From positions 744,001-808,000 of the forward strand of contig JALQBC010000002.1 in the NCBI GenBank assembly GCA_023375675.1: a stretch of 64,000 bases of DNA, read 5' to 3'. The stretch comes from Cytospora piceicola (taxonomy: Eukaryota; Ascomycota; Sordariomycetes; Diaporthales; Cytosporaceae). Below are positions 56,178-64,000 of the stretch, piece after piece (position 1 is the stretch's first letter; the number at the start of each line of letters is the position of its first letter). The notes under the pieces are model-generated. The model ran no database searches, was not told the DNA's origin, and was given only the letters and a program-made list of their open reading frames with translations. The translations under genes were made by a program, and so were the position numbers.

Positions 56178-57065
56178 AAGGGTTGGGGTTTTCCTCGGTG
56201 CTGGTATCTCACATTCAGTGACCCCAGCAAGTGCTAAAACCTTTGGATGTAACAGTTCCATTGTCCTGTGCAAGGCCTCGTGCAGTATTCCAGCGGAGTA
56301 GCTATCGACAATCGCATGAAAACTCCACATATTGGTCGTTATCCTCTGTGGCACGAGATAGCCAAGCCGCTACGGCTAGGGGTACGTGGGATCGCTCGTG
56401 GTTCGCAAGCTCGGCATCTGGTCACGCTGGCTGGGTGGTGCAATGGTTTATGTGATCATTAAAGAAGTCAAGGAAGTTACCTCGTATAGAAGCCAAGATT
56501 ACCAACTCATCTATGCTCATAAGAATGTTATTGATCATTGATCAAGAACACCTGCATGTCCATAGTCGCCTTCCCCAAAGTGGTCACAGAGAGGTGTGAT
56601 TCGAAGGAGGCCCCGTGACGAAATGTGCCGTCAAGCGAAGTTTAATCTCGTTGCCGCTGCATGCATATCGGTGACGAATGGCGGGCCAGCGTTTCATAGC
56701 TCAGCTGCCAGAAGGGGAAGGTTGCATTGATCAGTTCCACAGCGACTCGGGTAGTGAGGTTGCAGTCATATTGGCACAGAATCGGATCTGGTTTCCATTC
56801 AAGCATCTGTCTGCGCCCTGACAACCAGAGTAAATGCTCAGACCTGCCATTGCTGGCTTGGTTGTGATCCACATATAGTTCCCCCTAGATCTAGGAAGGA
56901 ATGTCTCTTGTTTCACAATCCCACTGTCACACCACTCTAGATAGGTCACGTCGTTCTCCAATATGGTGCCAATCTATACATAAGAAGCTGTTTGCCGTCG
57001 GGGGCTCTCACCGATGCTCTCTTGAGCTCTAGCGACAACAAGAAGTCACAAGTGACAAATTCAAG
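56178..57065. other. Intergenic region between glutaminase-like and RNase T2 genes
   Basis: 888 bp, AT-richer, with no recognised gene or repeat. The last ~120 bp must hold the RNase promoter. Confidence 0.4.
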
Positions 57066-58503
57066 ATGGCTACTTCCACTCTCGCCCTCCTCGCACCGCT
57101 CATTGTGCTTCCTCTCATCAGCGCCGATACTGGCGCTCAAATCTTTAGGAAGAGGGACACATGTTCGAAGTCTGTTGAGAGCTGCTCCACAGCAGCCTCG
57201 TCCGCGTCGACCTGCTGCGTGAATAGGCCGGGTGGCCAGATGCTGCAGACACAGTTCTGGGACACCGACCCTGGTAAGCAACTTCACATCGGGTCAGGGG
57301 GGAAATGTGTGCTGCAACGCGAAATACTAAAACCTGAGACATGCAGTCACGGGCCCTTCGAACTCGTGGACGATTCACGGCTTGTGGCCTGATAACTGTG
57401 ACGGGACCTACTCGGAGAACTGCGATTCCGACCGCGAGTACACGGACATAACCTCGCTGATTGAGGAGTTCGGCACGACCTCGCTTCTCGAGTACATGCA
57501 GACGTACTGGCTGAGTAACAGCGAGTCAAGCGAGAAGTTCTGGGAACACGAGTGGTCCACTCACGGGACGTGTGTGTCGACGTTAGACCCTACTTGCTAC
57601 GATAATTACCAGACTGGAGAGGAAGCGGCCGCTTTCTTCCAAATCGTGGTCAACCTTTTCAAGTCCCTAGACACGTACACCGTAAGCTGCTGATAACCTC
57701 TACCCGAAGAACCTATTCATATCCTTGCAATGTTCAAAGTACTGAAGTCGAGTTCCAGGTCCTCGCGGATGCTGGCATTGTACCATCCAACTCGGCCACG
57801 TACACTTCGAAAGAAATCATCAGCGCCATCTCTGCTTCATTTGGCGAGGATCCGGTTCTCCTCTGCGACGGCAGTACGCTTTACCAGATGTACTACGGGT
57901 TCTACATCACTGGTCCTATCACCAATGAGAAGTTCGTCCCCGCACCCGTTGTTGGTGAGGACTCGTCGTGCCCCAGCTCCGGTATCAAATACCCCGTCAA
58001 GTCCGGTGCAACAGCCACAGCGACTACTGGCAAGAAGACGACCAAGACGACATCAACCAAGACGGCCACAGCAACTGCTACCGGGACGGTCTCGGGCGCC
58101 GGTAGCTGGAACACGTATTACGATGGAAGCGAGGACGGCTGCTTGATCTCTTCTGGTACCTGGTACATTGGCGGCACTTGTGCTACGTTCCACGCTTCAG
58201 CTTCCGGTATGTTGAGTGCCCCTTGATCGCGATATGATAGCTTCCATTCGGACAGATGTTAACAACCCCCTTCCAGGTTCTGGCTTCACCATGTACACCT
58301 CCAAGGGTAACTGTGGCGTAGTCAGTGGAGCTATTAGCTGTGGATCCAGCGTCACCGCGGGCACTTTCAGTCTCGTGAATGGCTTGTTGGCATACAATGG
58401 CCAGACCACGTTCTACGCATCGGAGGTTCCAAGCGGTAGCGATCAGGCTAGTGTCTATACCTCCTCGAAGTCGTACCCGGTAACTTTCAAATGGTCGTCT
58501 TGA
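57066..58503 (+). CDS. Secreted ribonuclease T2 with C-terminal extension, four exons
   Basis: Degrades RNA through 2',3'-cyclic phosphates outside the cell or in the vacuole. The model is join(57066..57273,57347..57681,57759..58206,58277..58503), 405 residues. Introns are 73, 77 and 70 nt with GTAAGC/GTAAGC/GTATGT donors and CAG acceptors; all phases agree. The signal peptide is MATSTLALLAPLIVLPLISA. Active-site blocks are WTIHGLWP (His 80, CAS I) and FWEHEWSTHGTC (His 137, Glu 138, His 142, CAS II), with the Cys pattern CCVNRPGG upstream. After the catalytic domain comes a Thr/Lys linker (TTGKKTTKTTSTKTATATAT). A roughly 110-residue Cys-containing domain follows (CLISSGTWYIGGTCATFHAS), as in Rny1-like extended fungal enzymes. 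No in-frame stop remains after splicing. Confidence 0.94.
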
Positions 58504-59326
58504 AGTATCCAGGATAACACCTTGGAAGCTCTTCACAAACCCGAGATTCATCATTCTAAAATAAGTCCGCTATGCCTTCGGTGCTGATTGCGTTGACAAT
58601 CAAAGTGTATCCTGCAAACTCCCGATAGCACATTAGTAATTGTCTCAATTAACAGAATGAACTCCCGCTTATTGTTTATTATGCTTCGACATTTCGTAGC
58701 CGATTATCATTATAGACAAGCCACGGTCATCGTGAACAATGATGTGCCATGGAATGTAGACAAAGAACCAAGTCTTGCTAAATGGGTAAGTTCACATTTC
58801 ACCCTCACAACAAGCCGGACTCAAGTTATGTATGCGAGTCATTGCTCTCACGAGTATATACACTCATGTCTAAATGGACAATTGTAGTACGTGTGGTTCC
58901 ACGGTATCTTGATATTAGAAATAGTTATTAATAAACATCGATTGATCTCGATATCGCCATTGGTGCATTAAACCTGCGATCGATATCTAGCTATCTAGTA
59001 TTTCCTGCCCCTGAACACTGGATGAGACAGCATGGATAGGAGTGACAAAGTTGATGCAAGCGGTCATGGACTTTTACTCGACGTTGCTACAGGAAGATCA
59101 AGATGGCATGCAATGAGATAGACTATTTCGGACAGAGTAAACACCTGGGCGAGGGCATTATACCGCACTCGAAAGCTCAGAGCACCGGATATCCACGTAA
59201 CGACAGGTGTTTGACAGCCAAATCATTCCTTTTATAATTTGCATACTCATTGATTCCCGACCCGCAGGACTATGATAAAGTCTCGCAAATCGCATTCCCA
59301 TCATCCACCATACATCATAAACACAC
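58504..59326. other. Convergent 3' region between RNase T2 and Gfa-like genes
   Basis: 823 bp, AT-rich, between converging genes. Only short ORFs; nothing recognised. Confidence 0.4.
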
Positions 59327-59893
59327 TCAAGCCAACTTCCCTGACTTCTTTGCCGTATACGTGGACAGGAGGTCCATCAGCGCCGGGCTCAGCACATCAT
59401 ATGTCGGCAGCCCCTTGGCGGCGAACGCGGCCCTGACCTCGTCCATGCCGGCGGGGTCGAAGCCCTGCTCGATGATGCTGCTCACGAAGGCGGCGAACTG
59501 CGGCTCCTGCCAGCCCTTCTCCCCGGACAGCTCGGTGTGGACAAAGTCCAGGCCCTTGAACGGGTGGTCCTTCTCGATGCGGCCGATCAGGTGCACGCCG
59601 CAGTCCTTGCAGGCGTGGCGCTGGATTGCGGCCTCCTCGTCGATGATCTTCAGCTTGTCGCCGTTGGCCGTCACCGATACCTTGTCCCGGGGGACCACGG
59701 CCACCACGCTGAAGAGGGCGCCCGCCGGCTTCCAGCACTTGGAGCAGCCACAGGCGTGGTTGTGCGCGACGTTGGAAGCAATGGTGATCTCGACGGGGTT
59801 TGTGGTGCAGTGGCAGCTAAGCTTGCCGCCTGCGAAGTTGGGGTCGCCCTTTGACAGGCCGTTGTCGATGAGAGGGTGGAGGGATGGTGCCAT
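59327..59893 (-). CDS. Glutathione-dependent formaldehyde-activating enzyme (Gfa/CENP-V family)
   Basis: Small zinc protein that, in the characterised bacterial enzyme, speeds formation of S-hydroxymethylglutathione from formaldehyde and glutathione. It is 188 residues from ATG 59893 ([17 protein letters not shown]). Zinc-binding Cys blocks are [32 protein letters not shown] and [20 protein letters not shown]. The C-terminal [20 protein letters not shown] and [17 protein letters not shown] are typical of the fungal Gfa proteins. An in-frame extension to 59956 contains no better start. The GC-rich coding region produces several long shadow ORFs on both strands. Formaldehyde detoxification is inferred from the family. 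Confidence 0.93.
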   Translation of the reverse strand: MAPSLHPLIDNGLSKGDPNFAGGKLSCHCTTNPVEITIASNVAHNHACGCSKCWKPAGALFSVVAVVPRDKVSVTANGDKLKIIDEEAAIQRHACKDCGVHLIGRIEKDHPFKGLDFVHTELSGEKGWQEPQFAAFVSSIIEQGFDPAGMDEVRAAFAAKGLPTYDVLSPALMDLLSTYTAKKSGKLA

Positions 59894-61046
59894 TTTGGTA
59901 GATTTGTTTGTGGCTTGTTGGGATATTGGAGATTTGATGTTTGCGAAGACAATCAATTATTCATACAGAGAATGATGAGAGACCACTTCTTGTCCTCCCA
60001 TCTCCTTGGGATAGTCAGCGCCTTAAAGTAGTCAACCGAAACGCTCCGTGTTCCCCTCAGCTACTGGTGGTGAGGGCCCCGCGGAGTAGTAATCGGCATC
60101 ACCTCATCTCCAAACATCGCCGAGATCTTGGCTTCCCTCCATAAAATCATCATCATCCCGATTCCCAGCATCCCGAATGCCGAGCTGTTGTCCTTCGGTC
60201 GATGAACAACCGCTCCGTGATCGCAAATATGCTGTTGTCGATGGTCGATGAATCTTAGTCCTTGGGTGGAGCTGCGCGCAATTTGGCTGTGGCTGCCGGA
60301 ATGATAAGGGACTCCGAACGGCCAGCACGACATGATGAGCAGGATGGCATACAAATAGTAACAGGCTGCATAATTCAATCCTTCATGACATTTTCTCTTG
60401 TGTCACAGCAATCAATTATAGTCATACCGTAGCTACCATGTTGTATGAGAAATGTGGTATACCGGAGACGGAAATGTAACTCCGATAAGACGGCGATAGC
60501 GTCTTGCCGTAAGAACCTCAGATGCCGGGGATTATTCTAGCGAATAGAGGTGTCTCCTCAATTTTTTGCACATCCTTTTCGATAACTACGGTCATTATGC
60601 CCCATACATTGGCTCATATATTCCAGAATCCACCGTAATACCCTAGGGTACCGCTGCAGATGACTTGACGAAAGACAACAAATGAAGGCACTTTTGATTA
60701 TGACCTGGTCTGGGGAAAGTCGTTTATATCGTGGGATCAAAAGAACCTTGACGGTCAGATAGAACTCGCCTAGGGCAATCGAATATTCTGGGCCCGTATC
60801 CTGGGTTTGGGTCAATATATGATCGTCGTCACGGTCGGGATATCTTCATCCACTATGCCTCCACCATTGCTGATCTATCGGAGCGGGGAAAGATATCCCG
60901 AGTGCTCACGAGGTTTTTGGGGAAATGGTATTATTGCAGCTAAGCACTGTGAAACTGAAGAGACGTGCCGTAAGTTCGATGTTGTACATATGCACATATT
61001 CCTCATCTTTACCCCGACGCTAATCTGTTTACATCAGATCAATTAT
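59894..61046. other. Intergenic region between Gfa-like and DNA glycosylase genes
   Basis: 1.15 kb without a supported gene. A palindrome variant ACCCTAGGGT sits at about 60640-60649. The right end is the 3' flank of the glycosylase. Confidence 0.4.
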
Positions 61047-62141
61047 TCAACTATCTTCCTCGATCTTCACCTCCTCTTCTTCCTTCGCGTCCGATCCGGC
61101 TTCTCCCTCCAATTTCCCCTTCCTAAACGCCGTCCTCAACTCACACTTTCCAAGACTCTTCCCACCAGCCTTGCATTCATCGCACCTTTTCCCATGGGAC
61201 ACCAGGAGAATATGTAACCCATACTTGTCCTCGTCCGGGATCCTCGCGTCCAGATGCTGATGCGTCTCGTCCCTGGTCGCCTTGGCCGGCCTCCAGCCCA
61301 ACAGCCCCGTGATCCGCCAGACGTGCGTGTCGACGGCGAAGCTCTCCCTCCGCAGGCAGAACAGCAGCACGCAGCTCGCCGTCTTGGGGCCGACGCCCTG
61401 GAAGCTCAGCATCTCGGTCATGGCGTCCCCGCTCGGCGCGTCGTGCAGGTGGTCGAGCGAGTACTCCCCGTAGCGGGCGCGGACCTGCTCCAGGAGCCCG
61501 ATGATGACCTTGGACTTGACGACGCTCAGCCCCCCGCACTTGATGGCCTCTTGTAGCTTGGGCTGGCCACCCTGAACGATGGCGTCCCACTTGTCACTAC
61601 GCCCGTAGACCTTGTCCATGCTCTGCTTGGCCCGCGTGCTGTTGGTGTCGGAGGTGTTTTGCGAGAGGATGGTCCGCACGAGGGCGTCCAGGACGGAGGG
61701 TGAGTCGCCGCATCCAGCACGTGAGCTTGGCGCCACTACTGTCTCCGGCCGCTTGCGCTCGCCGTGGAGAGAGGATAGTATCCTGTGTGCAAGCTTGCAC
61801 TCTTCTGGCGTTGGGTGGGCGAAATCAGGGAAGGGTGAACTGTTGGCGTATTGGGCGTAGGCCTTGAGTTTCTTGTCCTTCAGGTCTGCCGGAGTGCTTT
61901 TCTTGACCAGGCTCTTCTTGGGCGACGACAAACTCTCATCTTCAAGTTTGATTTTCTTGGGAGTGCCATCTTCGACTTTAGGGGCTGCCCTCTTCCGTGT
62001 GGGTGTCTTGGCTGGCTTATTCGGTGACTCTGCTTCCACCTTGACTTTCGGTGATGATGCCTCCGCCTTTATTCGGACTGCCCTCATGGGCGTGTCTCTT
62101 GTACGAACTGCAGTTGCAGCTGAGCGAGTACTCCTGGTCAT
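61047..62141 (-). CDS. HhH-GPD DNA glycosylase (endonuclease III-like)
   Basis: Base-excision repair glycosylase/AP lyase, 364 residues from ATG 62141 (MTRSTRSAATAVRTRDTPMR). An in-frame ATG at 62156 has a weaker context. The N-terminal ~95 residues are Lys/Pro-rich and basic (TPTRKRAAPKVEDGTPKKIK), a likely nuclear and DNA-binding tail. The fold starts at FPDFAHPTPEECKLAHRILS, with ALVRTILSQNTSD. The helix-hairpin-helix is SFQGVGPKTASCVLLFCL, containing the candidate catalytic Lys; VDTHVWRITGLLGW holds the catalytic Asp. The C-terminal CDECKAGGKSLGKCE gives only three closely spaced Cys, so a standard four-Cys [4Fe-4S] loop is not obvious. It ends in an acidic run. Single exon, as the family pattern reads straight through. 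Confidence 0.9.
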   Translation of the reverse strand: MTRSTRSAATAVRTRDTPMRAVRIKAEASSPKVKVEAESPNKPAKTPTRKRAAPKVEDGTPKKIKLEDESLSSPKKSLVKKSTPADLKDKKLKAYAQYANSSPFPDFAHPTPEECKLAHRILSSLHGERKRPETVVAPSSRAGCGDSPSVLDALVRTILSQNTSDTNSTRAKQSMDKVYGRSDKWDAIVQGGQPKLQEAIKCGGLSVVKSKVIIGLLEQVRARYGEYSLDHLHDAPSGDAMTEMLSFQGVGPKTASCVLLFCLRRESFAVDTHVWRITGLLGWRPAKATRDETHQHLDARIPDEDKYGLHILLVSHGKRCDECKAGGKSLGKCELRTAFRKGKLEGEAGSDAKEEEEVKIEEDS

Positions 62142-64000
62142 GATGAGACGGAGCATGCAGGGAGGTGTGGTCGGGATGTAGAAGAAAATTGACAATTTGT
62201 GAGGCCGCTCGGCTCCGTCGCTGTCAACAGTCCCGGAGTTGCAATTTGACAGGGGGTTAAAGTGGTGATGTCACCATCTTGCAGCGCTGGGGCAACGACT
62301 TTCAGGGGCATCGACGGTTTTCCAGATGCCTTGCACGCTAAGTCCACGCCTAGAGCTTGCAGTTTTTTTTGAAATAATTGAGGACACCGGAGAAACGAGT
62401 TCCGATTTTTCTATCCGAAATATGACAAAGAGAATGGGATGAAAGAAAGATGCAGAAGAAAAATGGCATTGTGTTTACATGTAGATGATTACCCGAGTAA
62501 GTCGAGACTATCTCGCAGGGCGGGTATCAAGCTTGTCCTAACCCTGACCATGTTCAAAGGGTGGTCATCCTCTAGCCGAACTACATGAGCAAACGCCATG
62601 TGGAAGCTGGTGAAGGAATCATTAGTTGAGGACAATTCAAATAGGACTTTAATCCAGGTGACGGTCGAGGAGTTTGTTGAAGGTCAAATAAAGCGGCTTA
62701 CAACCACTTCGATGGCGACTTGCATCAGCTAAGGAAGAAGAGCACGAAAAGGAGATCCTTATTTGCGTGACTTATACATAATTCCCCATTGGATATCCTC
62801 CGACCTAATTAATACTGAGTATAGTAATACCTAAACCTGGGTACTTTCGCCTGCAGCCCTACCCATCAAAACCTTGGACCTAAAGCCGCACTGCTAGAAT
62901 GGGGCACCAGGCTTGCAGATAGGGGGCTCTCAACCGCGTAGCTGGACGTTCACCTGCCGGTTATCCTCAAGAGGTTCGACTTCGGCGTCCAGGATCTCAA
63001 AGTAACCGCAATATAATGCTCAGTCCAGGAACAACACGAGGACTATAGTGCTACTTCAGCAGTAGCACTTACGGGCGAACTACCAAGAGACGCCTTCAGG
63101 ACAACAAGGGAGGCCACTACAGGAGAGGACCATCCCAGTGCCCTTCTGATTCATACGAATATCATTCGGAGTTGCTTCATGGATTTTGCAATTTCTTTAT
63201 AAACGTCATCTGGGCAGTGTTTAGGGCCAATTGTTAAACCTGCAACACGACACGCCAGCCATCCTGTTTCGTAACCAAATACGCACAGATGGTACAATAT
63301 TTATCGATCGGCGTGCTATAGCTGCATCGCGAGACCGAATCGTAGCAGGGCTCACGTGGTTACTGTTATCATCGGCATTCGAGGTCTTCGGGGATCTTAT
63401 ATGGTGCACGGCTTATACTAAATTTTGCGATAATGGGATTAAGTTAAAACAAGTGGAATTTTCTGGGTCAGATAGACAAAAAGGACGGTTTAGTGTAGCT
63501 TTTACACTTATTACACAAATCTTTAGAACGCCGGTGCCAGTATGTGAAATATTGCAATGAGTACCGAAGTAACGATACACATGCAGAATATACGGCGCGT
63601 CCTACTGTCGAAGATGACAAGACCTGGCACGCATTAACATGTAAACCTAATTAGGTACCTAGGTATTTGCAGAAGTCGCCTTGGCTCAAGCGTACATAAG
63701 TACCATGGTCATGATAGGATAATTTCGAAATATCTTTCCCCTCTTTCTTAATAGACCCCATTTCTTCCTCCTTTGCCTAGGTGCTCGAATAGTCAAAGAC
63801 TTATCTTGTTCACTTTCATTTCCTTTGAACGAAAACTCCCTTTCCAATCCTCGGGGCAAGCTGACAGACTTGTACTCTACGTTTGGGACATCATCAGGAT
63901 GACTCGGAACCAAGTGCATCCTTTCCCTCCGGATCAAGCAAGTCAACAAACAAAACATCATCCCTTTTCATCTTCATCATTAGTCTCGAAGTCTGGAGTG
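62142..64000. other. AT-richer right end of the window, no recognised gene
   Basis: 1.86 kb. It includes one ACCTAGGT (63657-63664). A minus-strand ORF at 63686-63961 (SLPRGLEREFSFKGNESEQD...) might be part of a gene reaching beyond the window, but no start, splice or family evidence supports it. A segment at 63180-63560 is low in GC and has open frames on both strands without identity. Confidence 0.4.

Noticed and set aside
55599..56354. 251-codon minus-strand ORF
   Set aside because: Opposite the conserved C-terminal part of the GtaA-like gene; composition fits a shadow frame.
63231..63560. 109-codon plus-strand ORF in AT-rich sequence
   Set aside because: Protein shows no family signature and both strands are equally open; possible old transposon debris but nothing identifies it.

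Overview
The window looks like nuclear DNA of a filamentous ascomycete (Pezizomycotina, most likely Sordariomycetes). Genes have few introns. The 16 introns I could place with both ends are 54-237 nt long, and most have GTAAGT/GTGAGT/GTATGT-type donors, CTAAC/CTGAC-type branch sites and CAG/TAG acceptors. Coding regions are rich in G or C at third positions and are separated by long AT-richer intergenic stretches. The gene set is typical of this group: an RFT1 flippase, a DBP3 helicase, a YAT-type permease, a fungal carotenoid oxygenase, a GtaA-like glutaminase and a secreted RNase T2. Species cannot be read from the sequence.

Layout. 0-11 kb is gene-dense: a peptide N-glycosidase A-like secreted protein running off the left edge (-), RFT1 (+) convergent with DBP3 (-), an amino-acid permease (+), and a soluble phosphatidylserine decarboxylase (-). 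11-18 kb holds an 18-bp minisatellite interrupted by an assembly gap, simple repeats, and two low-complexity hypothetical genes, one with a 66-bp in-frame repeat. 18-27 kb holds a carotenoid-cleaving oxygenase, a decayed zinc alcohol dehydrogenase pseudogene, a multi-exon hypothetical gene and a thioredoxin. 27-45 kb is gene-poor. It contains microsatellites, a GATC-rich perfect palindrome, a long coiled-coil/membrane gene broken by stops and frameshifts, a small membrane ORF and a short-chain dehydrogenase pseudogene. 45-62 kb is gene-dense again: a DHA1-type MFS transporter, a divergent pair encoding the two halves of a biotin-dependent acyl-CoA carboxylase, a GtaA-like secreted glutaminase, a four-exon RNase T2, a glutathione-dependent formaldehyde-activating enzyme and an HhH-GPD DNA glycosylase. 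The last 1.9 kb has no recognisable gene.

How the genes relate. Most are unlinked housekeeping genes (N-glycan assembly, ribosome biogenesis, base excision repair, redox). The one clear functional unit is the carboxylase pair at 48.5-52.8 kb, whose carboxyltransferase and biotin carboxylase/biotin carrier subunits diverge from a 335-bp shared promoter region. A recurring palindrome, ACCTAGGT, occurs at least 16 times, always between genes.
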